DNA of 9,904 nucleotides, from contig JALOPA010000022.1 in the NCBI GenBank assembly GCA_025454125.1, positions 1 through 9,904 of the forward strand, in the 5' to 3' direction. The stretch's first letter is position 1; the number at the start of each line of letters is the position of its first letter. The translations under genes and the position numbers were made by a program. Below the pieces are notes generated by a model. That model saw nothing but the letters and a program-made list of their open reading frames with translations, searched no databases and was not told the DNA's origin. This stretch comes from Thermodesulfobacteriota bacterium (lineage in GTDB: Bacteria > Desulfobacterota > DSM-4660 > Desulfatiglandales > HGW-15). This document shows positions 1-5,640 of the stretch, in pieces.

Positions 1-51
1 CCGGCGATAAAGGGCTTCTCGAGTTTCTTCTTTGCGACTCGATTCTTCCAT
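1..51 (-). CDS. Possible 5' end of a minus-strand gene, cut by the window edge
   Basis: Reading leftwards from an ATG at 51-49, 17 codons stay open to the window edge and give MEESSRKEETREALYRR. A GGAG sequence at 59-56 lies 4 nt upstream of the ATG and could be its ribosome binding site, though the spacing is short. The peptide is hydrophilic and I do not recognise a family. If real, this gene is divergent from surE and the two share the repeat-rich spacer at 52-631. Seventeen codons are too few to separate a gene from chance. Confidence 0.3.
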   Translation of the reverse strand, partial: MEESSRKEETREALYRR

Positions 52-82
52 GACGCTCCGGAACTCAGTGACCAATCGGCAA

Positions 83-102
83 CCCGCCGGACGGAGGGCG
101 GG
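83..102. other. GC-rich hairpin at the edge of the first repeat element
   Basis: CCCGCC (83-88) and GGCGGG (97-102) are perfect inverted arms around an 8-nt loop. There is no T-run after the hairpin on either strand, so it is not a standard intrinsic terminator. It directly adjoins the 9-nt-periodic repeat that begins near 107 and may be part of that element. Confidence 0.35.
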
Positions 103-106
103 CAAG

Positions 107-257
107 AGGCACAGAGGCACAAAGCAGGAAAGGGACAAAGTGACAAAGGGACAAAGATGCAAAGGGTAAAGACAAAAAAGAAATCTTCTACTTTGTCCCT
201 CTGTGCCTGTGTGCCTATGCCCCTTGTTTTGCTTTGTCGCTCTGTGCCTTTGTGCCT
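107..257 (+). repeat. 9-nt-periodic snap-back repeat element, left copy
   Basis: The left half is built from degenerate 9-mers of the type GGGACAAAG or GGCACAGAG. The right half carries their reverse complements (CTTTGTCCC, CTCTGTGCC). The outer arms AGGCACAGAGGCACAAAG (107-124) and CTCTGTGCCTTTGTGCCT (240-257) pair at 16 of 18 positions, so the element can fold back on itself. The core at 160-234 recurs in reverse complement at 9321-9395 with 73 of 75 identical bases. The element lies between the possible minus-strand gene at the left edge and surE. No credible protein is encoded. Short open frames through it are made of repeat units. Confidence 0.85.
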
Positions 258-339
258 GTCTTCATCCGACAGCACTTCATGTATACCGCAATCCCGCAGT
301 CGAGGCAAATAAAAGCTGGTGCAAGGTACATCGAAGAAG

Positions 340-374
340 GTGCAGGGTGCAAGGTACAAGGTACAAGGGACAAG
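340..374 (+). repeat. Tandem 7-nt repeat, GTACAAG type, five units
   Basis: Five consecutive heptamers are visible: GTGCAGG, GTGCAAG, GTACAAG, GTACAAG, GGACAAG. Two more diverged units (GTGCAAG, GTACATC) lie at 319-332, and a related GGGACAAGG follows at 405-413. The unit resembles the 9-mer of the neighbouring element with two bases missing, so the two families may be related. It is in the spacer upstream of surE and is not coding in any convincing frame. Confidence 0.75.
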
Positions 375-468
375 GCCCGACCCAGGGACGGCGGGTCAAA
401 GCACGGGACAAGGTCTCTCCGATACTTGAGTACCCCAATTTTCCATCACTCCAGTTCGTTAAGAACAT

Positions 469-573
469 CGGTCGGTAGTCATCGGTCAGTGGTGGTATTC
501 GGCGGTCGATGGTCGTCCTTGGGCTGTTTTTTTGCGGCCGTCGGTGGTCGGCGGTCAGTGGTCGTATTCCGAC
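469..573 (+). repeat. GGTCGG-type degenerate repeat upstream of surE
   Basis: This stretch consists of many GGTCGGT, GGTCAGT and GGTCGTC-like units. An 18-base segment CGGTCAGTGGTSGTATTC occurs twice, at 483-500 and 552-569, differing at one base. A T7 run interrupts the array at 527-533. The 12-mer TGGTCGGCGGTC at 545-556 recurs on the minus strand at 2596-2585, just upstream of lepB. The array ends about 60 nt before the surE start codon. Confidence 0.75.
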
Positions 574-580
574 AAAGCCC

Positions 581-609
581 TTCACGTACCCATCCTTTCA
601 TGCTATAGC
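581..609 (+). promoter_or_regulatory. Weak candidate sigma70 promoter for surE
   Basis: TTCACG (581-586) and TATAGC (604-609) are separated by 17 nt. Each matches the sigma70 consensus at four of six positions. Transcription would start near 616, leaving only a short leader before the ATG at 632, but the ribosome binding site at 621-624 would still be included. The call rests on spacing and partial consensus alone. Confidence 0.25.
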
Positions 610-631
610 AATCCCTGAACGAGGTTTGGTT

Positions 632-1399
632 ATGAGAGTGCTCTTGACGAATGACGACGGAATTCACGCGCCCGGCCTAAGGGCTCTTTATCAGGAACTT
701 AAAAGCGATTTCCAGGTTCACGTCGTGGCCCCGGACGCGGAAATGTCCGCCGTGGGACACGCCATCACCCTCGCCTCTCCCCTTCGGGTCCTGGAAGTCT
801 ACAAAAACGGGAGCTTCTTCGGATACGGTGTCAAGGGGACCCCTGCGGACTGCATCAAAATCGCTGTGCAGGAGCTGCTTGAGGCTGCACCGGATGTGAT
901 TCTTTCAGGGATCAACCTGGGGGCAAACGTGGGGGTCAACGTGCTCTACTCCGGTACGGTCTCCGCCGCTACCGAAGGAGCTTTTCTGGGCATACCTTCT
1001 GCTGCCATCTCTCTGGACACTCGGGCCAAGCCGGATTTTCGTTTCGCCGCCCGGTTCAGCCGCGAGCTCATTCGTTACATCAGGGAAAACGGATTGAAGG
1101 AAAGAACAGCTCTGAACGTGAACATCCCGGCCCTTCCGCCGGAAAAGATCGGCGGGATCTCCATAACCAGGCAGGGCGTGGCCAGATTCAGGGAGAGTTT
1201 TGAGCGCCGGATCGATCCCAGGGGCAACGTGTACTACTGGCTCTCCGGAGAAACTCCCCTCGAGGAGGGAAATCCCGATGCGGACGCCAGGGCGCTCAAG
1301 GAGCAGAGGATCACGATCACGCCGATCAGCTATGATCTGACCTGCATGGAAGAGCTGGCGCGGCTCAGAACCTTGCCTCTGCCGGCATTAGAGTCTTGA
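632..1399 (+). CDS. surE: 5'/3'-nucleotidase SurE
   Basis: This is a cytoplasmic, metal-dependent phosphatase that hydrolyses nucleoside monophosphates and, in several species, other short phosphoesters. It is linked to survival in stationary phase. The 255-residue protein opens with the family signature LLTNDDGIHAPG, where D8 and D9 are the expected metal ligands. S39 in the APDAEMSAVGH segment and N95 in SGIN match the other metal-binding positions, and SGTVSAATEG at 107-116 is the conserved active-site loop. The length is usual for the family. The ATG at 632 is chosen because GAGG at 621-624 lies 7 nt upstream and the signature begins at once. An in-frame ATG at 509 would add 41 residues translated from repeat DNA. 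The Nudix gene follows after 97 bp on the same strand, so cotranscription is possible. Confidence 0.95.
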   Translation: MRVLLTNDDGIHAPGLRALYQELKSDFQVHVVAPDAEMSAVGHAITLASPLRVLEVYKNGSFFGYGVKGTPADCIKIAVQELLEAAPDVILSGINLGANVGVNVLYSGTVSAATEGAFLGIPSAAISLDTRAKPDFRFAARFSRELIRYIRENGLKERTALNVNIPALPPEKIGGISITRQGVARFRESFERRIDPRGNVYYWLSGETPLEEGNPDADARALKEQRITITPISYDLTCMEELARLRTLPLPALES

Positions 1400-1445
1400 C
1401 GGGGAACTTCTCTGCCTGATGCGCGGACGTGTTGAGCCCGGTCTG

Positions 1446-1470
1446 GGCCCGGATCGACTCTCTCCGGGCC
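1446..1470 (+). other. GC-rich hairpin between surE and the Nudix gene
   Basis: GGCCCGG (1446-1452) and CCGGGCC (1464-1470) form a perfect 7-bp stem with an 11-nt loop. A smaller stem, GCCC with GGGC, just upstream could compete with it. No T-run follows (the next bases are ATAGGATTG), so it is not a textbook terminator. It may slow transcription or protect a processed mRNA end between the two genes. Confidence 0.4.
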
Positions 1471-1496
1471 ATAGGATTGTATAGGAGGGATGGAGA

Positions 1497-1982
1497 GTGA
1501 AAAGAGAGTATCCGGAATCGCCCATTGTGGGGGTAGGAGGCGTCATCTTTGACGAGGCCACGGTTCTTCTTGCCGAGCGAGGCCAGGAGCCGGCCAAAGG
1601 AACATGGAGTCTGCCGGGTGGAGCGGTCGAGCTCGGAGAAAGGGTCGTCGACGCACTGAAGCGAGAGATCCGGGAGGAGATCGGAATAGAAATCGAAGTG
1701 GGCGGGTTGATCAGAGTTCTTGACCGGATTCTCTACGACGGAGAAAAACGCATCCGCTACCACTATGTCATTGTCGACTATTGGGGGTGGAGAGTTTCAG
1801 GGGAGCCGCAGCCCGGTTCCGACACGAGCGATATCTGTTTTGTTCCTCTCGACGAGGTCCACAAGAAGGACATTCACAGGGAAGTCCTGGAAACCATTCT
1901 CATGGCCGCCGAGCTTAGAGAAAAAGGGTCTACCGGACCAGATGGAGGAACCGGTCCCAGTTCGGCCAGGACCAATAGATGA
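1497..1982 (+). CDS. Nudix hydrolase, MutT / ADP-ribose pyrophosphatase-like
   Basis: Nudix enzymes split nucleoside diphosphates linked to another group, using Mg2+ or Mn2+. The complete Nudix box GX5EX7REUXEEXGU occupies residues 42-64, from G42 through REIREEIGI, and is preceded by the typical W-S-L-P-G-G turn. The beta strands around VGVGGVIF and HYVIVDYW suit a MutT or ADP-ribose pyrophosphatase-like fold, but the substrate cannot be read from sequence. The start is GTG at 1497, with a perfect AGGAGG at 1483-1488 and 8-nt spacing. An ATG at 1490 is in another frame. The protein has 161 residues. Its last 17 or so, rich in Gly, Ser and Thr, are encoded antisense to the end of lepB, because the two genes overlap tail to tail by 53 bp. 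That tail lies beyond the conserved fold. Confidence 0.9.
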   Translation: MKREYPESPIVGVGGVIFDEATVLLAERGQEPAKGTWSLPGGAVELGERVVDALKREIREEIGIEIEVGGLIRVLDRILYDGEKRIRYHYVIVDYWGWRVSGEPQPGSDTSDICFVPLDEVHKKDIHREVLETILMAAELREKGSTGPDGGTGPSSARTNR

Positions 1983-2529
1983 TAAACGCCTTGCCTTTGA
2001 TGTTTTGTGAAGGGACAAATCCCCAGAACCGGCTGTCTGCGCTGTGGTCGCGGTTGTCCCCCATCACGAAATAGTGACCCTTTGGGACGTCCCATTTCCC
2101 GTCCGGGGGTCTGATGGAGTTCCCCACCCTGTCATCGTAGCGGCCGTACTTGTCTTCGAAGGCGAGGCCGTTGACGAAAATCTGCTTGCCCTGGATTTGA
2201 AGCTTGTCCCCGGGAAGCCCGATGACTCTTTTGATGTAATCCTTGCTCTCATCCTCAGGGTATATGAAGACGATGATGTCTCCCCGGTCAGGTGAGCCGA
2301 TCGGAATGAGGGTCGTCTGGAAAAAGGGGAGCTTGATCCCGTAAATGAATTTGTTCACTAGGATGTGATCGCCTACCAGCAAGGTGGGCTTCATGGATTC
2401 CGAAGGAATCTTGAAGGCCTGGACCACAAACGCCCTGATGAACAGGGCGAGAAGAATCGCGATAACCGCTGCTTCTCCATACTCCCTAAGGGTACTCTTT
2501 CTTTTTATTTTTTCCGCCTTCTGTTCCAA
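1930..2529 (-). CDS. lepB: Signal peptidase I
   Basis: This inner-membrane serine protease removes signal peptides from Sec- and Tat-exported proteins on the periplasmic side. The 199-residue protein has one hydrophobic N-terminal anchor at about residues 20-38. The catalytic serine is S45 in PSESMKPTL (box B) and the general base is K100 in DYIKRVIGLPGD (box D). Box E is GDNRDHSADSR at 157-167. All the catalytic boxes are intact. The start is TTG at 2529-2527, with AGGAG at 2540-2536 and 6-nt spacing. The small size with a single anchor is common outside the enterobacteria. A GGTCGG-type repeat begins about 20 bp upstream. The 3' end overlaps the Nudix gene by 53 bp in convergent orientation. 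It would process exported proteins made from the pil operon, such as this unusual PilP, but that link is inference. Confidence 0.95.
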   Translation of the reverse strand: MEQKAEKIKRKSTLREYGEAAVIAILLALFIRAFVVQAFKIPSESMKPTLLVGDHILVNKFIYGIKLPFFQTTLIPIGSPDRGDIIVFIYPEDESKDYIKRVIGLPGDKLQIQGKQIFVNGLAFEDKYGRYDDRVGNSIRPPDGKWDVPKGHYFVMGDNRDHSADSRFWGFVPSQNIKGKAFIIYWSWPNWDRFLHLVR

Positions 2530-2550
2530 GAAGAACTCCTATGAAAAACG

Positions 2551-2606
2551 ACAGCCGACCGCGGACCGCCGGAAACCAGGAGACGACCGCCGACCAGCGA
2601 CGACCT
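2551..2606 (-). repeat. GGTCGG-type degenerate repeat upstream of lepB
   Basis: On the minus strand this reads as units such as GGTCGTC, TGGTCGGCGGTC and GGTCCGCGGTCGG. The 12-mer TGGTCGGCGGTC (2596-2585) is identical to 545-556 upstream of surE. In both places the repeat lies just before the gene's ribosome binding site and runs in the same direction as the gene. An open frame on the plus strand through this region is repeat-derived and not a gene. Confidence 0.65.
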
Positions 2607-2648
2607 AAACAAAACCAGTGCACCGTCTCAGTGAAGCCTTTACAGCTC

Positions 2649-2723
2649 TGTCATTTCGAGCGAAGGCGAGAAATCTTATCGTTCAGCGGAGTTAAAAGAT
2701 CTCTCCCTCCGGTCGAGATGACA
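2649..2723. repeat. Palindromic REP-like element, TGTCATTTCGAG type
   Basis: The left arm TGTCATTTCGAGCGAAGG and the right arm, whose reverse complement begins TGTCATCTCGACCGGAGG, form an imperfect inverted repeat about 30 nt per side. AGATCTCTC mirrors GAGAAATCT near the centre. The form 'TGTCATTTCGAGCGAAGCGAGAAATCT ... GATGACA' is, from memory, a widespread bacterial intergenic repeat. Its translation (HFERRREI, SLPPVEMT) often appears in spurious ORFs. It can fold into a long hairpin and lies in the lepB-to-xre spacer. Confidence 0.8.
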
Positions 2724-3031
2724 AGAAATGGTCGAGACACTACACTAGCGACGGCAGCCCGCTTGCTGGCGTTCACACAAACGCCGAATGTAAACCTTCA
2801 ACAAAGACTTTGTAAAGGGATTTTTCAGACCAAAGAACCCGAGGCTTGCTGCACTTTCGTATAACCACCCATGTTACGGTGACCGGGGAGTGGGTTCTTT
2901 TTCTCAGAAGAGCACAGGTCCAACCGATGCATAGTAAAAAAGGGCACATACAAGCTGTGGTGTCATTTTATTCTATTATACACTATACATATACAAATTA
3001 TATCCATTTTAGTTTAATTATCTGAAACTTC
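2724..3031. other. Spacer without a gene, including an AT-rich tract before the pil promoter
   Basis: No supportable gene is present. Two inverted repeats stand out: ACAAAG-A-CTTTGT at 2801-2813, and a perfect 9-bp pair AAAGAACCC (2832-2840) with GGGTTCTTT (2892-2900) enclosing 51 nt. From about 2931 to 3030 the base composition turns strongly AT-rich, with runs such as TTATACACTATACATATAC. This contrasts with the GC-rich genes on both sides. Such a tract just upstream of a promoter could act as an UP element, be intrinsically curved, or bind a nucleoid protein. That role is inferred from composition and position. Confidence 0.5.
2832..2900 (+). other. Long stem-loop, possible structured RNA or terminator
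   Basis: AAAGAACCC and GGGTTCTTT pair perfectly over 9 bp and are followed by TTCTC. This gives a closed stem with a U-rich 3' side on the plus strand. The 51-nt interior contains further partial pairing, for example AACCAC with GTGGGTT. No plus-strand gene lies directly upstream, so a role as terminator is unclear. A small RNA or a relic of a mobile element are alternatives. Confidence 0.25.
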
Positions 3032-3059
3032 TTGACAAATATGGCCATTTATATATGAT
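3032..3059 (+). promoter_or_regulatory. Sigma70-type promoter of the xre-pilMNOPQ operon
   Basis: A perfect -35 box TTGACA (3032-3037) and a -10 box TATGAT (3054-3059, five of six consensus bases) are spaced 16 nt apart. The AT-rich tract upstream could act as an UP element. Transcription would start near 3066, leaving a leader of about 47 nt before the xre start. The spacer between the boxes contains the palindrome ATGGCCAT (3041-3048), which is well placed to be an operator. No second promoter is obvious before pilQ ends, so this one probably drives all six genes. Confidence 0.75.
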
Positions 3060-3112
3060 ATTAGGCCAGCTGCTAAGGTTGCGATCAGGAAACCGATAGT
3101 CTGGAGGAAAAA

Positions 3113-3313
3113 TTGCGACAGAACATCGTGAGGGAAATCAGGGAGGAGCTCCTGATGAGCAAGGCAGAGCTGGCCCGGAAAGCAGGGGTTTCGCCCCTGA
3201 CCATCGATAGGATCGAAAAGGGCAAGAGCTGTCGAATGGAGACGAGGAGAAAGATCATTCTTGCTCTCGGCTACAACCTAACTGATAAAGACAGGATTTT
3301 TCCCGAGGATTGA
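3113..3313 (+). CDS. Small Xre-family helix-turn-helix DNA-binding protein, first gene of the pil operon
   Basis: The 66-residue protein is essentially one HTH_3/Xre domain. MSKAELARKAGV (15-26) is helix 2 and SPLTIDRIEKG (27-37) is the recognition helix, followed by helices at 43-53. The start is TTG at 3113, with GGAGG at 3103-3107 and 5-nt spacing. An internal ATG at 3155 (residue 15) also has a GGAGGAG sequence 6 nt upstream, but starting there would remove helix 1 of the domain. pilM begins 13 bp after the stop, so the gene is very probably cotranscribed with pilMNOPQ. With no other domain, it is most simply a repressor or activator of its own operon, perhaps acting on ATGGCCAT in the promoter. 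That role is inferred from position only. Confidence 0.85.
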   Translation: MRQNIVREIREELLMSKAELARKAGVSPLTIDRIEKGKSCRMETRRKIILALGYNLTDKDRIFPED

Positions 3314-3326
3314 CTGAGGGGCACCT

Positions 3327-4430
3327 ATGCCTACATCGAAAAAAAATCAATTGGTTGGACTGGACATCGGGTCTCACGCCATTAAGCTCGTAGAGATTGA
3401 GGACACGAAAAAAGGTAGGATTCTGAAGAATTTCGGGATCATCGGCCTCCCGCAGGATGCGATCGTGGAGGGCGCCATCAAGGAGATGGAAATCGTGTCC
3501 TCTGCGATCAAGACTCTTTACAAGAACCTGAAGATCAAGAACAAGAATGTGGTCACCTCCATTTCCGGATATTCGGTCATTGTAAAGAAGATCAGCATTC
3601 AGAGACGGGGAGAGGCGGAGCTTGACGCGAGTATTCAGGACGAAGCGGAGCAATACATTCCCTTTGATATCAACGATGTCAACCTTGACTACGAGATCCT
3701 GAGCCCTCCTGAGGAGGGGGGAGCGGAGAAAAAGGGGGAAGGGGACAGAGGCGACAAGGGAGATAAGGGATTGATGGATGTGATGCTTGTCGCAGCCAAG
3801 AAAGACATTGTAGAAGACTACGTGAGCCTGCTCCACCTCACTGGGCTCAGCCCCGCCATTCTGGACGTGGACGCCTTCGCGCTTCAGAACGCCTTTGAAT
3901 TGAGCAGCGAGAACATCTCCGGCTGCTACGCCCTGGTCAACGTGGGGGCCGAAGAACTCGGGATCAACGCGATCAAGAACGGCGTCTCTATTTTCACGAG
4001 GGACTCCTCCTACGGCGGATACCAGATCAACGAAGCCATCATGTCGAAATTCGACCTGTCCTACGAGGAGGCGGAGAAGATCAAACTGGGAGGAACCAAA
4101 ATCGACCACAAAGACAAGGGTGCCCTGGAGGAGATCTTCACTTCGGTCATCTCCGGCTGGGTGAATGAAATCAAGCGCGCCCTCGACTTCCTTGCCACCA
4201 CCTACCCGGACGAGTCCATCGAAAAAATCGTGATCAGCGGAGGATCCTGCCGATTTCCCGGCTTTCAGAAATACCTTGAGCTGGAAACCGAGATTCCTGT
4301 CGTGGAACTGAACCCGTTTGGCAATCTCCAGGTAAATGACAAGATGTTTGATCCCAAATACCTCACCTACATGGCCCCTCAAGCGGCCATTGCGGTGGGC
4401 CTGGCCCTAAGGAGTATTGGTGACAAATGA
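3327..4430 (+). CDS. pilM: Type IV pilus assembly protein PilM
   Basis: PilM is a cytoplasmic, actin-like (FtsA-type) ATP-binding protein that docks on the N-terminal tail of PilN and links the pilus alignment complex to the cytoplasmic motors. The phosphate-1 loop is GLDIGSHAIKLVEI (11-24). The conserved segment QDEAEQYIPFDINDVNLDY lies at 104-122 and IVISGGSCRFPG, a second nucleotide-binding motif, at 301-312. At 367 residues the protein is slightly long. The excess is a hydrophilic insert at about 127-148 (PPEEGG... to GDRGDKGDKG), where family members usually have a short acidic turn. The DNA there is purine-rich and repeats every 9 nt. The start is ATG at 3327 with GAGGGG at 3316-3321. 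The stop overlaps the pilN start in ATGA, indicating translational coupling and fixed stoichiometry. Confidence 0.97.
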   Translation: MPTSKKNQLVGLDIGSHAIKLVEIEDTKKGRILKNFGIIGLPQDAIVEGAIKEMEIVSSAIKTLYKNLKIKNKNVVTSISGYSVIVKKISIQRRGEAELDASIQDEAEQYIPFDINDVNLDYEILSPPEEGGAEKKGEGDRGDKGDKGLMDVMLVAAKKDIVEDYVSLLHLTGLSPAILDVDAFALQNAFELSSENISGCYALVNVGAEELGINAIKNGVSIFTRDSSYGGYQINEAIMSKFDLSYEEAEKIKLGGTKIDHKDKGALEEIFTSVISGWVNEIKRALDFLATTYPDESIEKIVISGGSCRFPGFQKYLELETEIPVVELNPFGNLQVNDKMFDPKYLTYMAPQAAIAVGLALRSIGDK

Positions 4431-5017
4431 TACGCATTAATCTGTTGCCCTTCAGGGCAGCCAGGAAAAAGGAGAACATCCGACGGCAGCTCATGATTTA
4501 CGGGTTGAGCGTGATTTGCGTGCTCTGCCTGATGGGCTTGGGCTTCATCAACCTCTCGACGACCTTGAGCGGTCTCAAAGCCGACGAAGAAGCCAAACAG
4601 AAAGAGCTCAAGAGCTACGAGGCCACCATCAAGAAAATCGGCGACCTGGAAAAGAAGATCAAGGAGATCAGGGCCAAACTGGACGTCATTCGGGAACTGG
4701 AGAGGAACAAGACCGGGCCCGTCCACCTTCTGGACGAAATCGCCATGGCCGTTCCCAGAGAAAAGCTGTGGGTGAGCAGCATGAAGGAGAACAAGGGGAG
4801 CCTGACCCTGACGGGGACGGCAATGGACAATGAAACGATCGCCCTGTTCATGACGAACCTTGAGAAATCGGATTACATATCCGCCGTGGACCTGATGAGC
4901 GCGAAACTGAGAACCATTCCGGAATACAAACTGAACGTGGCGGATTTCGTCCTGGAAGCCAAGACCTATGCTTTCAAGGAAAAACCGGCAGCGCCTCCAG
5001 CGGCCAAGAAACCTTAA
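4427..5017 (+). CDS. pilN: Type IV pilus assembly protein PilN
   Basis: PilN is a bitopic inner-membrane protein that pairs with PilO and binds PilM through its cytoplasmic tail. The PilM-binding signature INLLP is at residues 4-8, right at the N-terminus. One transmembrane helix follows at about 23-44, then a charged coiled coil at about 50-92. The periplasmic ferredoxin-like domain runs from about 100 to 180. The C-terminus is a Pro/Ala/Lys tail (EKPAAPPAAKKP) that is probably disordered. At 196 residues the length is typical. The start codon overlaps the pilM stop by 4 bp. pilO follows after 26 bp. Confidence 0.96.
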   Translation: MIRINLLPFRAARKKENIRRQLMIYGLSVICVLCLMGLGFINLSTTLSGLKADEEAKQKELKSYEATIKKIGDLEKKIKEIRAKLDVIRELERNKTGPVHLLDEIAMAVPREKLWVSSMKENKGSLTLTGTAMDNETIALFMTNLEKSDYISAVDLMSAKLRTIPEYKLNVADFVLEAKTYAFKEKPAAPPAAKKP

Positions 5018-5043
5018 CCAATCAGCCAGAGGACCGGTGGGAC

Positions 5044-5640
5044 ATGAAGACAGGTGCGTTGTTCGAAAAAGTTGAAAAGATAAAGATGCCCATCAGGATA
5101 GCGATCTTTGCAGGGACCATTGTGGTTCTGGTCGTGGCGTTTTGGTACTTCATCTATGACCCCTATTCCACAGAGATCGCGCAAACCGAGGAAAAGATCG
5201 CGAAACTCCAGACGGAAATCAACAAGGCCAAGGCGAGGGCTGCCAATTTGAGGCGATTCGAGGCGGAATACGCCGAGGTGGACGCACAGTTCCAGGAGGC
5301 GTTGAAGCTTCTTCCCAACACCAAAGAAATCCCGAGTCTCCTGAAATCGATCACTCAGCTCGGCACGGATTCCCAGCTGGAATTCCTCCTCTTCAGCCCC
5401 CAGCGGGAAAGGGCGCAGGACTTTTTTATGGAAATACCCGTCTCCATTGAGGTGAGCGGGACCTATCACAACGTGGCTATCTTCTTCGACAAAGTGGGGC
5501 AAATGGAGCGAATTGTGAACATCCTGAACGTTTCCATGGCTCCTCAAAAGGAAAGGTCAACGACACTGACAACCCGGTTTGATGCCGTAACTTACAGATT
5601 CAAGGGTGAAACCGATGCAACAGCGCAACCTAAGAAATAG
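5044..5640 (+). CDS. pilO: Type IV pilus assembly protein PilO
   Basis: PilO is the inner-membrane partner of PilN; the two form homo- and heterodimers that hold PilP and set the periplasmic span of the machine. The 198-residue protein has a short cytoplasmic head, one transmembrane helix at about 17-38, a coiled coil at about 42-85 (rich in Glu, Lys and Ala), and a periplasmic ferredoxin-like domain containing LLKSITQLG and SGTYHNVAIFFDKVG (138-152). The ribosome binding site before ATG 5044 is weak (GGTGG at 5036-5040, or AGAGGA at 5028-5033). Translation may therefore partly depend on ribosomes arriving from pilN. The 3' end overlaps the pilP start by 26 bp. Confidence 0.95.
   Translation: MKTGALFEKVEKIKMPIRIAIFAGTIVVLVVAFWYFIYDPYSTEIAQTEEKIAKLQTEINKAKARAANLRRFEAEYAEVDAQFQEALKLLPNTKEIPSLLKSITQLGTDSQLEFLLFSPQRERAQDFFMEIPVSIEVSGTYHNVAIFFDKVGQMERIVNILNVSMAPQKERSTTLTTRFDAVTYRFKGETDATAQPKK

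Noticed and set aside
340..374. Direct repeats as iterons of a replication origin
   Set aside because: No dnaA, rep gene, DnaA boxes or AT-rich unwinding region accompany them.
107..413. CRISPR array
   Set aside because: The repeat units are 7 to 9 nt, degenerate and contiguous, with no unique spacers of constant length and no cas genes.
203..608. Open frames of 91 and 124 codons in the spacer before surE
   Set aside because: They are translations of three low-complexity repeat families, with no coding character and no good ribosome binding site.
509..631. 41-residue N-terminal extension of SurE
   Set aside because: It is repeat-derived sequence. The SurE family begins at MRVLLTNDDG, and GAGG lies 7 nt before ATG 632.
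2541..2864. 107-codon plus-strand open frame
   Set aside because: It runs through the GGTCGG-type repeat and the TGTCATTTCGAG palindrome. The peptide HFERRREI / SLPPVEMT is a familiar artefact of that repeat.
3255..4382. 375-codon open frame on the minus strand opposite pilM
   Set aside because: It is the antisense shadow of a clear pilM. Its product is an unrecognisable mix of Asp, Val, Leu and His without domain motifs, and GC-rich codon bias on the other strand explains the lack of stops.
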